A program made the translations under genes and the position numbers. Source: an uncultured Gammaproteobacteria bacterium (GTDB taxonomy: Bacteria > Pseudomonadota > Gammaproteobacteria > DRJJ01). From it: a stretch of 64,000 nucleotides of DNA. Under the pieces are notes generated by a model. It searched no databases, was not told where the DNA came from, and saw only the letters and a list, made by a program, of their open reading frames with translations. The stretch lies in assembly GCA_947258795.1 (NCBI GenBank), contig CAMYJU010000011.1:1-64000 (forward strand), in the 5' to 3' direction. Shown one piece after another: positions 51,354 to 61,205 of this stretch. Every line of letters begins with the position of its first letter. Positions within the stretch are counted from its first letter, which is position 1.

Positions 51354-52640
51354 TTACCCCTCCGCTCCTGCTACGCTGTTGATGACCTGTATCGCTCGCA
51401 GGGCGCTGGCAGTTGCATTTTGTACTGCACGGTTCACATCGAGCGCATCGGCCGAACAACCGGCGGCGAACACCGCGCCATTGGATTCGTCAGCCTCGAT
51501 GAAACCTTCTTCATTGATTTTCACTTCTACCGGAAAGGCATCTGCCGGAACGCTGGGCTCCATGCCGATAGCCAGAACAACCAGATCATGCTCGTTGGCA
51601 TAACGGTTGTAACCCTCGGTGTCTACGCCATGCAGAACCGGGTTACCGTTTTCCTTGTTCTCGACGACGGATGCCACCTTGGACTTGGTGAAGGTCACGT
51701 TGGGCAGTTCCTGTACCCTGCGGTAGAAGTCATCGATACGGTCGATCGCACGGATATCGATGTAGTAAATGGTTGATTGGCCTTCCTCGCCGTATTTTTC
51801 GTTAACGTAGTTGGCGTGTTTCAGGCTGGCCATGCAGCAGATGCGTGAGCAGTGCTTCAGGTGGTTCTGGTCGCGTGAACCGGCGCACTGGATCATGGCC
51901 ACATTCTTGGCCTCCTGGCCGTCGGATGGACGCAGGATCTTGCCACCGGTCGGACCATGCGGATCACACAGGCGCTCAAATTCGACACTGGTGATTACGT
52001 TGGCAATGCGATCATAGCCATATGGCTGGATCTTGGCGGCGTCGTATGGCTGCCAGCCGGTTGCCCAGATAATCGCACCGACGGTCAGGTCGATTTCCTC
52101 TTCCTGCATATCCAGATCGATCGCATCGTACTTGCAGGCTTCCTTGGCCTTGGTCGCATCATCTGTGCCTATAACGCGTGGATCCAGTACATAGCGTTGC
52201 GGATGGGCCATCTTGTGTTGCAGGTAGGCACCCTTGCGTTTGCCCAGACCGTAGTTGAATTCATCATCAAACTCAGTCTCAACCACCTTGGCGCAGTCAC
52301 CACATGCTGTGCAATTTTCATTGACATAACGCGGGCTTACCTTGACCTTGACGCTGTAGTTACCGGCTTCACCGCTGACTGCAGCCACTTCGGCCATGGT
52401 CATGATGCGCAGGTTCTTGTTCATCTTGGTGCGGCGATTATTGATTTCCAGGCCGCAGGTAGGGTGACAAAGTTTCGGGAAGTAGCGGTACAACTGACTC
52501 ACACGTCCGCCTAAGCTGGGGCTTTTTTCGATCAAGATGACCTGTTTGCCGCACTCAGCAGCTTCTAGCGCTGCAGTCATGCCGCTGATGCCGCCACCGA
52601 CCACCAGAATCGTCTGGTTGGTTGCGATTACATCCGACAT
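51354..52640 (-). CDS. qmoA: QmoA, FAD subunit of the quinone-interacting complex
   Basis: A 428-residue HdrA-like flavoprotein. Start at 52640 is fixed by GGAGG before MSDVIATNQT. FAD motif ILVVGGGISGMTAALEAAEC, then YFPKLCHPTCGLEINNRRT, CTACGDCAKV with the cluster cysteines, and VFAAGCSADALDVNRAV. First gene of the qmoAB-hdrCB operon. With QmoB it hands electrons from APS reductase toward the membrane. Confidence 0.94.
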   Translation of the reverse strand: MSDVIATNQTILVVGGGISGMTAALEAAECGKQVILIEKSPSLGGRVSQLYRYFPKLCHPTCGLEINNRRTKMNKNLRIMTMAEVAAVSGEAGNYSVKVKVSPRYVNENCTACGDCAKVVETEFDDEFNYGLGKRKGAYLQHKMAHPQRYVLDPRVIGTDDATKAKEACKYDAIDLDMQEEEIDLTVGAIIWATGWQPYDAAKIQPYGYDRIANVITSVEFERLCDPHGPTGGKILRPSDGQEAKNVAMIQCAGSRDQNHLKHCSRICCMASLKHANYVNEKYGEEGQSTIYYIDIRAIDRIDDFYRRVQELPNVTFTKSKVASVVENKENGNPVLHGVDTEGYNRYANEHDLVVLAIGMEPSVPADAFPVEVKINEEGFIEADESNGAVFAAGCSADALDVNRAVQNATASALRAIQVINSVAGAEG

Positions 52641-52836
52641 TGGCTTTCCTCCGTTACGCACAGGCTGAATATCTGTTATTCGCCAGCCTTGGGTATCCGT
52701 GTTTGCCGCCTGCAATACAAGGACCGGATAAAGCCAGCATGAGGCGTATAATCTACTCCTGACAGCAGCGTGTTACCAGCAGAAACTGGCCCGGCGGGAT
52801 TGAAATTTCGAATAAGCAAATAGATTAGCTATATGA

Positions 52837-52855
52837 TGGTTATTGTTAATAACCA
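52837..52855. promoter_or_regulatory. Palindrome in the qmoA / AAA+ gene gap
   Basis: TGGTTATTGTTAATAACCA, a perfect 8-bp-arm palindrome midway between the two divergent genes. A candidate operator for a regulator of the sulfur region; no regulator gene is adjacent. Confidence 0.4.
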
Positions 52856-52945
52856 GCCTTTAACAGCAGACCAGCCATTAAGTTGCCAAACGCGTATAGA
52901 ATCCGCAAAATACCCCGGTATAACCGTCAGGAAAAACAACTCGCT

Positions 52946-53770
52946 ATGACCCAGGGACTAACAGCTAAGGCGCTGAAACCAGAAGAGTATTTCATCGAGG
53001 ATGAGCCCTATTACGAGGCCGTTGGCAATGAAATCGAGATCTTCGAGGCCGCCGACCGTAATCATTTGCCAGTGTTACTCAAGGGGCCGACCGGCTGCGG
53101 CAAGACCCGCTTCATGGAACATATGGCCTGGCGACTGCAACGCCCGCTGATTACCGTCTCCTGCCATGATGACCTGACCGCTTCGGACCTGGTCGGGCGT
53201 TATCTGATAAGCGGAGGCGAAACGGTCTGGATCGACGGGCCACTGGCCAGGGCGGTACGCCATGGCGCGATCTGCTACCTGGACGAGATCGTCGAGGCAC
53301 GCAAGGACACCGTCGTGGTGATCCATCCGCTGGCGGACGACCGCCGCGTACTACCGATCGAGAAGCTCGGTGAGCTGCTCGAGGCCGGTCCGGACTTTTG
53401 CCTGGCCCTGTCCTATAACCCGGGTTACCAAAGCGTACTGAAGGACCTGAAACAGAGCACCCGGCAACGCTTTGTCGCACTGGAATTCGATTACCCGGAT
53501 GCCGGGCTGGAAAAAAAGATTATTATCAAGGAATCTGGTGTCGACCAGGCGCAGGCCGCGCTGCTGGTCAAATTTGCACGTATGACCCGCAACCTGAAGG
53601 GCAGCGGCCTCGAGGAAGGCGCCAGTACCCGCCTGCTGGTGCATGCCGGCAAGCTGATCGCCAGCGGTATCCCACCGGTCAGCGCCTGCCAGAGCGCAAT
53701 CGCCCAGGCCTTAACCGACGAGGCCGAGATGCTCACCGCGATCAACGAGCTCAGCGCCTCGGTATTCTAG
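52946..53770 (+). CDS. NorQ/CbbQ-type MoxR AAA+ ATPase
   Basis: A 274-residue AAA+ ATPase. Walker [17 protein letters not shown], Walker [15 protein letters not shown], sensor region [16 protein letters not shown] and arginine-finger part [15 protein letters not shown] match CbbQ/NorQ. It starts at [16 protein letters not shown] (52946). CbbQ-CbbO reactivates Rubisco and NorQ-NorD inserts metal in NO reductase; neither target is in the window, but a VWA partner is (44111-47104). It separates qmo from ykgJ/apr and is on the opposite strand. Confidence 0.9.
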   Translation: MTQGLTAKALKPEEYFIEDEPYYEAVGNEIEIFEAADRNHLPVLLKGPTGCGKTRFMEHMAWRLQRPLITVSCHDDLTASDLVGRYLISGGETVWIDGPLARAVRHGAICYLDEIVEARKDTVVVIHPLADDRRVLPIEKLGELLEAGPDFCLALSYNPGYQSVLKDLKQSTRQRFVALEFDYPDAGLEKKIIIKESGVDQAQAALLVKFARMTRNLKGSGLEEGASTRLLVHAGKLIASGIPPVSACQSAIAQALTDEAEMLTAINELSASVF

Positions 53771-53821
53771 GTGGGAAAATCTCCGGAATAGCCCTACAGG
53801 GCTAACCGCATCACACCCGGA

Positions 53822-54757
53822 TCAGCTACTTTCCTCACCACCGGCGGCAGGGTCGCGCAGGCTGTATTTTTCGACATTTTCCTGGTGTTTCTTTTGTATG
53901 ACGTCCTTGCGCTGCTCATAACGCGCCTTGACCGCACCATCCTTCATCGGGATGGTTTGCTCACCAAACAGGACCTGTTTCAGGAAGCGCATACAGAACC
54001 TGACCAGTTCTTCATCGTTCTCGTCGATCGCCTTGCGCTGTTCGTCGTCCAGATCGAACATTTTGACAAAACCGTCACTTTGCGTGAACAGTCGGAATCC
54101 ATCCAGATCGTAGGATTGAGAGAACAACTGCATACTGCGCTGGCTTGGCGCTCCTACGGTCGGTCCGGATGAACGCTTCTTGATAATAATATCGAGCCAG
54201 TCACGGTTCATGTCATCGTAAATCTCGACACCCTGCTGCTGGCGAAACTCGGCAACCGTCATTTCGTTGTCTTCTTCATGCCCCTTGCAATGATCTTCCT
54301 TCACAACAAAATAGACATCTTCCATAACACCGGAATCCTTGCGACGCATACCCATGGTGCCATAGGGATAATAACGACAGGCGGTTGGGCGATCTTCGTA
54401 CACACTACAGCCTGCTTCGGTCATGAACTGGCAGGCAGCGCCTTCATCGACCGGACGCATCTTGATGCCGGGCATGCCATGAAAGTCCATTTCGTATGGA
54501 CGCGTGTATTTCAACTGTGCCTGCCAGGTTGGAATATCGAAATGGCGAGCCAGACGCAGGACATCATATGGTGTCATGGTGATATCGATATTGGAACAAC
54601 AGGCATTGAAACAGCTGATACCCTTGTAGCACTTGAAACTGATCTTCGAATCCAGCGCCAGCTGCTGGGGCTGCACGGCTGTTTTGAACGGCAGATCGAA
54701 TTCCTGGAAAATATTGTCGTCGTTGAAACGTTCCACTTCAGGCTTGTCGTCACTCAT
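53822..54757 (-). CDS. YkgJ-type cysteine-cluster protein
   Basis: A 311-residue cytoplasmic protein. The YkgJ cluster is in the first half: CYKGISCFNACCSNIDI, then CQFMTEAGCSVYEDRPTACR with RYYP, and a later CKGH. Such clusters bind iron or zinc; the function is unknown. The C-terminal half is charged and helical. It lies upstream of qmo and downstream of aprA on the same strand, so a role in maturing or serving APS reductase is a reasonable guess. Confidence 0.85.
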   Translation of the reverse strand: MSDDKPEVERFNDDNIFQEFDLPFKTAVQPQQLALDSKISFKCYKGISCFNACCSNIDITMTPYDVLRLARHFDIPTWQAQLKYTRPYEMDFHGMPGIKMRPVDEGAACQFMTEAGCSVYEDRPTACRYYPYGTMGMRRKDSGVMEDVYFVVKEDHCKGHEEDNEMTVAEFRQQQGVEIYDDMNRDWLDIIIKKRSSGPTVGAPSQRSMQLFSQSYDLDGFRLFTQSDGFVKMFDLDDEQRKAIDENDEELVRFCMRFLKQVLFGEQTIPMKDGAVKARYEQRKDVIQKKHQENVEKYSLRDPAAGGEESS

Positions 54758-54917
54758 ATCTCTATCCTGCCACCATGATGATGGGGTTTACTGCAAAGGG
54801 CTGCATATTTTAGCAGAACTCAGTCGGATTCACATATTTTTGTCTACTTTTTAGCCAGTTTTTGATGTGCTTAGCCAAAACTAAATGCTTACCAAGCCTT
54901 TAAAATAAAGCGATTTT

Positions 54918-55001
54918 ATGGATCCCTGACAAAATCTTTCGGGGAAGACAGCAAAGCGTCCGGGAAACAACTCCATACCGTCTCATAGAACGCTTTCAGC
55001 G
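54918..55001. repeat. Dispersed repeat, copy 2
   Basis: ATGGATCCCTGACAAAATC (54918 on) and TACCGTCTCATAGAACGCTT (54976 on) match 16820-16850 and 16772-16796, in the reverse order. See copy 1. Confidence 0.55.
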
Positions 55002-55109
55002 TTCGTTATGAGTACCTTATCCACCGTCCCGGTGGATCAAGGCGATTCCCGCGCAGGCGGGGACGGGAATGACGAAGCGACTAACAAGTCATATATAAAT
55101 GGTAAAAAA

Positions 55110-55133
55110 AACGGGCATCCGAAGATGCCCGTT
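55110..55133 (-). terminator. Terminator of aprBA
   Basis: A 10-bp perfect stem (AACGGGCATC / GATGCCCGTT) with a CGAA loop, followed by T8 on the minus strand, 24 bp after the aprA stop. Confidence 0.92.
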
Positions 55134-55156
55134 TCTTCAACACATTACCGAAGTAA

Positions 55157-57094
55157 TTATTTGTTGAGGTCTTTAATCAACTCAACGTAAGGCTCTTTAA
55201 CGAGAGCCCACTCTTTCGTCTTACGATCATAAGTTGAGTTCACGAATACACGCCAGTTGTCGTCGTCCAGATCAAGGAAGTCCGAACGATAGTAGTAACC
55301 CGGATAGCGGGTTTCTTCACGGAACTGGATGTGCTTCATGTGAGCCTCTGCAGCCATGATGCGGTGGTAGTTTTCCCAGGCACGCAACAGTTCGTGCAGG
55401 TCTTTCGCACGCATCTTCTCAGAGTCTTCTTTCAGCATGGTCAGCTTACGTTCAGCAACGCCCATCATCGCAGCGTTAGTCTGGTAGTAAGTTGATACAC
55501 CGGCTACGTACTCGTCCATGCATTTCTGCAGACGGAACTGAAGCATCTTCGGAGTGATGTAGTGAGGGTTAACGTCGATTGCAGTTGTGTAATCCTTGTG
55601 TTCCAGGAAGTTACGAACCGGCTTGTAGATTTCTTCAACCAGATCTTCAACTGAATCTTCCAGCTCGGGGCTGTAGTCCTTGTTATCCATTGCGAAACGG
55701 ATCATGGACTTGGCAGCCAGACGACCTTCAGTAAATGCACCTGAAGAGAACTTGTGGCCAGAGGCGCCAACACCGTCACCGGCAGTGAACAGACCGTTAA
55801 CGGTAGTCATTGCACGGTACTTGTTGCCATTTGAACCCCAGCTCCAGTGCTCAGGAACACCAGGCAGATCTTCGGGACCGGATACCCACAGACCGGCACA
55901 ACCAGCGTGAGAACCCAGCAGGTATGGTTCGGTCGGCATCAGCTCGGACATTTCTTTGTCCGGCTCGATGTTTTCACCGGCCCAGATACCACACTGACCA
56001 ATGGTCATATCCAGGAAGTCTTCCCAGGCTTCTGCTTCCAGATGCTTGATTTCCTTCGGTGTCATGGTTTCAGCGAGTTTGGCCAATGCAGACGGGGTGT
56101 CCATGAAGATAGGACCCTTACCGTTACGCATGTCTTCCATCATCAGGTGGTTACGCAGACAGGTACCCATGACGTGACCATGTGCATGGTTGCCATAGTT
56201 GTGCTCTTCCAGCATGTGAGCGTTGGTTACCTGATAGTCTTCACCGGCAGCATTCATGGCTTTCGCCTTGAACAGCAGGAACCATGCACCTACAGGACCG
56301 TAACCGTCCTTGAAACGTGCAGGTACGAAGCGGTTTTCCAACATGGTACCAGTTGCGCCAGCTTCCAGAGCCATCGCATAGGTAGAACCGGCGTTCCATA
56401 CTGGATACCAGGCACGACCCTGGCCTTCACCAACTGAACGTGGACGGAATACGTTAACCGCACCACCACATACCAGCAAACAGCATTTGAACTTGTAAAC
56501 GAAGACCTTGTCTTCACGTACGGAGAAGCCAACGGCACCAGCAACACGTGAAGGATCGTTCTTGTCATTTACCAGTTTAACAATGAAAACACGTTCCTGA
56601 ATCTTGTCCGTACCCAGTGACTTCTTCGCAGCTTCTGCAACGATCCACTTGTAGGACTCACCGTTGATCATGATCTGCCATTTACCAGAACGGACCGGCT
56701 TGCCGCCTTCAGTCAGCTTCTTGCCTTCGTCACCAGGCTGCTTCCAGACTGGCAGACCCCATTCTTCGAACAGGTGCACTGAACTGTCTACGTGACGACC
56801 ACAGTCATAAACCAGGTCTTCACGGATGATGCCCATCAAGTCGGTACGAACCATACGAACGTAGTCGGCAGGATCGTTATCACCCATATAAGTGTTAATG
56901 GCTGACAGACCCTGTGCTACCGCACCGGAACGGTCCATAGCCGCCTTATCAACCAGCTTGATGTTCAGATCGTTGGCTTCTGCATAACGCATCAGTTCAA
57001 CGCCCGCACCACAAGCCGCCATTCCGCCGCCGATCAGAAGAATATCAACTTCTTCTTCGACGACTTCCGGATTTCCAAATCCATACTCGGACAT
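55157..57094 (-). CDS. aprA: APS reductase alpha subunit
   Basis: A 645-residue flavoprotein forming, with AprB, adenylylsulfate reductase; in sulfur oxidisers it runs from sulfite plus AMP to APS. FAD motif VDILLIGGGMAACGAGVELM at the N-terminus, RSGAVAQGLSAINTYMG, FVPARFKDGYGPVGAWFL, and GDGVGASGHKFSSGAFTEGR are standard. Start at 57094 (MSEYGFGNPEV) matches the family. Follows aprB by 53 bp; ends at a strong terminator. Confidence 0.97.
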   Translation of the reverse strand: MSEYGFGNPEVVEEEVDILLIGGGMAACGAGVELMRYAEANDLNIKLVDKAAMDRSGAVAQGLSAINTYMGDNDPADYVRMVRTDLMGIIREDLVYDCGRHVDSSVHLFEEWGLPVWKQPGDEGKKLTEGGKPVRSGKWQIMINGESYKWIVAEAAKKSLGTDKIQERVFIVKLVNDKNDPSRVAGAVGFSVREDKVFVYKFKCCLLVCGGAVNVFRPRSVGEGQGRAWYPVWNAGSTYAMALEAGATGTMLENRFVPARFKDGYGPVGAWFLLFKAKAMNAAGEDYQVTNAHMLEEHNYGNHAHGHVMGTCLRNHLMMEDMRNGKGPIFMDTPSALAKLAETMTPKEIKHLEAEAWEDFLDMTIGQCGIWAGENIEPDKEMSELMPTEPYLLGSHAGCAGLWVSGPEDLPGVPEHWSWGSNGNKYRAMTTVNGLFTAGDGVGASGHKFSSGAFTEGRLAAKSMIRFAMDNKDYSPELEDSVEDLVEEIYKPVRNFLEHKDYTTAIDVNPHYITPKMLQFRLQKCMDEYVAGVSTYYQTNAAMMGVAERKLTMLKEDSEKMRAKDLHELLRAWENYHRIMAAEAHMKHIQFREETRYPGYYYRSDFLDLDDDNWRVFVNSTYDRKTKEWALVKEPYVELIKDLNK

Positions 57095-57147
57095 GTCTAT
57101 ACCTCTCAATTCTTAGATATTAATTTTTAACAATGATGCTCTATGAC

Positions 57148-57606
57148 CTAGTTGAACTGACTCATGTCACAGGAATGCAAATCATTGTCGAATAGCTTGT
57201 CGTATGCAGCCAGATCGCCTGAGTTAGCATCTGGACGGCCGGCCTGAGGATCAGCAGAACCTTCAGGTGTGGTACGGATCGGGAACTTGAAGCGCTTCAT
57301 ATTGCCGTTACGGAACTTGATGGTCCACATAATGGAGTCAGTACCGCGCAGCGGCTGAACTGAACCACCCAGCGGGACGATATCGGCATATGCACGACAT
57401 TCGATGGCCTGCTGAGGGCAGATCTTGATGCATGAATAGCATTCCCAGCACTGTTCCGGCTCCTGGTTAAAAGCTCTCATGGCATGGCCAGTTTCAGAAC
57501 CGTCCTTGTCAAGCTTCATCAAATCATGCGGGCAGATATACATGCAGGCGGTTTTATCCTGTCCTTTGCATCCGTCGCATTTGTCTGTACGTACAAATGT
57601 TGGCAT
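57148..57606 (-). CDS. aprB: APS reductase beta subunit
   Basis: A 152-residue ferredoxin-type protein. Two 4Fe-4S motifs: CDGCKGQDKTACMYICP (the long loop typical of AprB) and CWECYSCIKICPQQAIECR. The C-terminal tail (FRNGNMKRFKFPIRTTPEG onward) wraps round AprA in known structures. AGGAGAAAC precedes the start. Electrons from AprA pass through it to QmoAB. Confidence 0.97.
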   Translation of the reverse strand: MPTFVRTDKCDGCKGQDKTACMYICPHDLMKLDKDGSETGHAMRAFNQEPEQCWECYSCIKICPQQAIECRAYADIVPLGGSVQPLRGTDSIMWTIKFRNGNMKRFKFPIRTTPEGSADPQAGRPDANSGDLAAYDKLFDNDLHSCDMSQFN

Positions 57607-58098
57607 TTTTAGTTTCTCCTAAGAGTTACCGCGGTTTAAACATCCCGTCGAAGCTATCGACGGCTCATGAGTCATTAAAATTAATAACTTCAATTCTTAT
57701 TTTTATATGCGGACCTGATTTGCTTTCTGTTTCAGCAGCAGACCCCATAAAAATCCTGTAAAACTTCACCGGAAAATAGTCGCAATCCGGCCCCATTAGC
57801 GGGATAGGGTGCTAACCTTAGCGATTAACGCCCCAATTGCAAAACAGTTTTATCTTTGCCGGGCATAAGTGTGACTTATATAACTTGTTGATCTTAGCTT
57901 GAGAGTACCTGACCGGCAAGTTAAGGTATAAAATGTTAATAAATTCAATATATTATATAGCCATGCATAAATAAGGCTTTATAATCATTGTAAATATATT
58001 AGAATATTATAATTTTATGTTATCCATAAAATTCTTAATTGGCCCGGCCCATAGCAGGCAGGTAGAGTACCCCGAGTTTTTTAGTAAGGTTTTTACCA
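57607..58098. promoter_or_regulatory. Divergent control region aprBA / soeABC
   Basis: 492 bp, strongly AT-rich in 57900-58030, separating the two sulfite-oxidation operons. A stable hairpin CCGTCGA-agcta-TCGACGG (57645-57663) lies in the expected aprB leader. Promoters for both directions must be here, but no single -35/-10 pair stands out. Confidence 0.6.
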
Positions 58099-61002
58099 AT
58101 GAGTACACCAAATCCTATCCATGATCCCGTAACACAACCAGGTAGTGGTCATACCGAGGTCAAGAACACCACCTGTTATATGTGCGCCTGTCGTTGTGGT
58201 ATTCGCGTGACCTTGCGTGATGGTGAGGTGCGCTATATCCAGGGTAATCCTGATCATCCACTCAACAAGGGTGTGATCTGCGCCAAGGGCAGCTCAGGTA
58301 TCATGAAACAGTACTCACCTGCGCGCCTGACCAAACCATTGCTGCGCAAGGCCGGTGCCGATCGTGGCGATAACGAGTTTGAAGAAATCAGCTGGGAGCA
58401 GGCCTACAGCATGATGGAAGAACGACTGGCCGAGATCCGTAAAACCGACCCGAAAAAATTCGCGTTGTTTACCGGACGCGACCAGATGCAGGCACTGACC
58501 GGGTTGTTTGCGAAACAATACGGAACACCGAACTACGCTGCACACGGCGGCTTCTGTTCAGTCAACATGGCCGCCGGCATGATTTACACCATCGGTGGAT
58601 CGTTCTGGGAATTCGGCGGACCGGACCTGGACCGCTCCAAACTGTTTGTGATGATCGGCACCGCTGAAGACCATCATTCCAACCCGATGAAAATGGAGCT
58701 GTCCAAATTCAAACGTCAGGGTGGAAAGTTTATCTCGATCAACCCGGTACGTACCGGTTACTCGGCCATTGCCGATGAATGGGTACCTATCAAACCCGGC
58801 ACCGATGGCGCATTAATCCTGGCGCTGATCCATGAACTGATCAAGACCGGCCTGTATGACCGTGACTTCCTGATCGACTACAGCAATGCCGCCGAACTGG
58901 TAAATATGGATGAAAACAGCACCGAATACGGCATGTTTGTGCGCGCCGAGGTTCCGGAAGAGGAAGGCTGCTTTGATCCGCAGAACAAATTGTGGTGGGA
59001 TCGCGATCAGGACAAGGCCATAGTCGCCGATCGCCGTGAGGATATCGAACCGCGCATGCTCGGTGAATTCAACTTGCAGGATGGCACACCGGTTAAGCCC
59101 TCTTTCCAGTTGCTGGAAGAACGCGTATCACAATACACCCCGGAATGGGCAGCCGACATTACCGGTATCCCGGCCGAAACCATCCGTCGCCTGGCACACG
59201 AAATGGGTATTACCGCCCGTGATGAGAAAATCGAATTACCGATCGCATGGACCGATGTCTGGGGTCGCGAGCACGAAACCGTGACCGGAAACCCGGTATC
59301 GTTCCATGCGATGCGCGGACTTGCTGCACACTCCAATGGCTTCCATTCGATTCGCGCACTTTCGATCCTGATGACCCTGCTCGGCACCATCGATCGTCCC
59401 GGTGGTTTCCGTCACAAGGCACCGTTCCCGCGTCCGATACCTCCCTGTGCGAAGTCTCCGAAAGGACCGGAGGATGTAAAACCTGAAACACCGCTCAACG
59501 GTATGCCACTGGGCTGGCCGGCTGACCCGGACGACCTGTTTGTCGATGACCAGGGCGAAGCGGTACGTATCGACAAGGCCTTCTCGTGGGAGTTCCCGCT
59601 ATCGGTACACGGCATGATGCACAATGCGATCACCAATGCCTGGCGTGGCGACCCTTACCCAATCGACACACTGATGATTTTTATGGCCAACATGGCCTGG
59701 AACTCGAGCATGAACACCACTGAAGTGCGCAAGATGCTCAATGACAAGGATGAGCAAGGCGAATACAAGATTCCGTTCCTGATCGTCTGTGATGCGTTCC
59801 AGTCGGAAATGGTTGCGTATGCGGACCTGGTGCTACCGGACACTACCTACCTGGAACGCCATGACGTGATATCCATGCTCGACCGCCCGATCTCCGAATA
59901 TGACGGCCCGGTTGATTCGGTTCGCATACCGGTATTACCACCCAAGGGTGAATGCAAGCCGTTCCAGGAAGTACTGATCGAACTGGGTAGTCGCCTGAAG
60001 CTACCGGTATTCATGAACGAACAGGGCAAGCGCAAGTACCGCGACTATCCGGATTTCATCACCAACTTCGAGACCGAGCCGGGCTCCGGTATCGGCTTCC
60101 TGGCCGGTTGGCGTGGCAAGGGTGGTGAGAAGTTCATGAAGGGTGAACCCAATCCGAACCAGTGGAAGATGTATGAAAACAACAACTGTGTCTACCAGTA
60201 TCATCTTCCGCGTTCGTTCCAGTACATGCGTAACTGGAACCAGGGTTATCTGAAATGGGCACAGGAACACCGGCTGACGCGTTACGAAGAACCTATCAAC
60301 ATCCATATCTATTCCGAAGTGCTGCAGAAATTCCGCATGGCCGCACAGGGCAAGCACGACGGTAAACAGCCACCTGAACGCCTGCGCAAGCGCATCGAGA
60401 CCTATTTCGATCCGCTACCGTTCTACTTCGAACCACTGGAATCGCAGCTCACAGACAAGCATGCCTATCCGCTGAATGCCATCACCCAGCGCCCGATGGC
60501 GATGTATCACTCATGGGATTCGCAAAATGCATGGCTGCGCCAGATCCATGCGCACAACTATCTTCATGTCAATCCTGCTACTGCGCGTGCGCAGGGTATC
60601 GAGGACGGTGACTGGGCATGGGCGGAGTCGCAATGGGGCAAGGTGCGCTGTATGTGCCGCCTGTCCGAGGCCGTCGAACCCGGCACGGTATGGACCTGGA
60701 ACGCGATAGGCAAGGCCTCCGGCGCCTGGAACCTGACACCGGATGCGAACGAAGCGAAGAAAGGCTTCCTGCTGAATCACCTGATCTCGGAAGAACTGCC
60801 GGACAACCCGGATGGCGAGCATTTATCCAACTCCGATCCGGTTACCGGGCAGGCCGGCTGGTATGACGTACGTGTACGTATCTACAAGGCCGAAGACGAC
60901 GAGAAACAGGAAACCTTCCCGCAGTTCAAGACAGTCAAACCGGTACCGGGGCAAAGCAAGCGTGCGCGCTGGCTGGGCTGGTTTGCGGGAAAGAAACAGT
61001 AA
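58099..61002 (+). CDS. soeA: Sulfite:quinone oxidoreductase molybdopterin subunit
   Basis: A 967-residue DMSO-reductase-family molybdoenzyme. 4Fe-4S motif CYMCACRCGIRV with Cys in VICAKGS; likely Mo-ligand Cys in HGGFCSVNMAAGM (about 154); ends with the molybdopterin domain (THSWDSQN-like MYHSWDSQNAWLRQIH). No twin-arginine signal, so it is cytoplasmic, which fits SoeA rather than the exported polysulfide or thiosulfate reductases. Oxidises sulfite to sulfate; context next to aprBA supports this. Confidence 0.92.
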   Translation: MSTPNPIHDPVTQPGSGHTEVKNTTCYMCACRCGIRVTLRDGEVRYIQGNPDHPLNKGVICAKGSSGIMKQYSPARLTKPLLRKAGADRGDNEFEEISWEQAYSMMEERLAEIRKTDPKKFALFTGRDQMQALTGLFAKQYGTPNYAAHGGFCSVNMAAGMIYTIGGSFWEFGGPDLDRSKLFVMIGTAEDHHSNPMKMELSKFKRQGGKFISINPVRTGYSAIADEWVPIKPGTDGALILALIHELIKTGLYDRDFLIDYSNAAELVNMDENSTEYGMFVRAEVPEEEGCFDPQNKLWWDRDQDKAIVADRREDIEPRMLGEFNLQDGTPVKPSFQLLEERVSQYTPEWAADITGIPAETIRRLAHEMGITARDEKIELPIAWTDVWGREHETVTGNPVSFHAMRGLAAHSNGFHSIRALSILMTLLGTIDRPGGFRHKAPFPRPIPPCAKSPKGPEDVKPETPLNGMPLGWPADPDDLFVDDQGEAVRIDKAFSWEFPLSVHGMMHNAITNAWRGDPYPIDTLMIFMANMAWNSSMNTTEVRKMLNDKDEQGEYKIPFLIVCDAFQSEMVAYADLVLPDTTYLERHDVISMLDRPISEYDGPVDSVRIPVLPPKGECKPFQEVLIELGSRLKLPVFMNEQGKRKYRDYPDFITNFETEPGSGIGFLAGWRGKGGEKFMKGEPNPNQWKMYENNNCVYQYHLPRSFQYMRNWNQGYLKWAQEHRLTRYEEPINIHIYSEVLQKFRMAAQGKHDGKQPPERLRKRIETYFDPLPFYFEPLESQLTDKHAYPLNAITQRPMAMYHSWDSQNAWLRQIHAHNYLHVNPATARAQGIEDGDWAWAESQWGKVRCMCRLSEAVEPGTVWTWNAIGKASGAWNLTPDANEAKKGFLLNHLISEELPDNPDGEHLSNSDPVTGQAGWYDVRVRIYKAEDDEKQETFPQFKTVKPVPGQSKRARWLGWFAGKKQ

Positions 61003-61050
61003 GCGTTGCGGTATATGCATGCATACACAAGTTAACAATCGTCACTTACC

Positions 61051-61140
61051 GGTCAGGTTGTTTACAGACACGCTGTAAATACATCCATGTAAGCTCGACG
61101 GCAGCATCCCTGCTGCCGACGGTCTGCAAACAACCTGACC
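61051..61140. repeat. Nested inverted repeat between soeA and soeB
   Basis: Outer arms GGTCAGGTTGTTTACAGAC (61051-61069) and GGTCTGCAAACAACCTGACC (61121-61140) differ at one position over 19; inside is CGGCAGCA-TCCC-TGCTGCCG (61099-61118). The ACGCTGTAAATACATCCATG stretch between them is typical of a hairpin repeat seen in many gammaproteobacteria (from memory). It occupies the 203-bp gap inside the operon. Confidence 0.85.
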
Positions 61141-61205
61141 TCAAAGTGACTTGTAAATCATTAGTTCATAACTAGTGACTGATATGAACAGAAACGGTTG
61201 GTAAC

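Larger units (their letters stand above)
54758..55156. other. Intergenic region between aprA and the YkgJ gene
   Basis: About 400 bp without a gene. It contains the dispersed repeat (54918-55001), a GCGCAGGCGGGGACGGGAAT stretch of the widely seen inverted-repeat type near 55050, and the aprBA terminator. Confidence 0.5.

Noticed and set aside
52946-53770. Calling the AAA+ gene cbbQ or norQ outright
   Set aside because: No Rubisco or NO reductase gene is in the window; only family membership can be supported.
58099-61002. Reading soeA as polysulfide, thiosulfate or tetrathionate reductase
   Set aside because: No twin-arginine signal, and the neighbourhood is sulfite oxidation; cytoplasmic SoeA fits better. 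Not proven by sequence alone.
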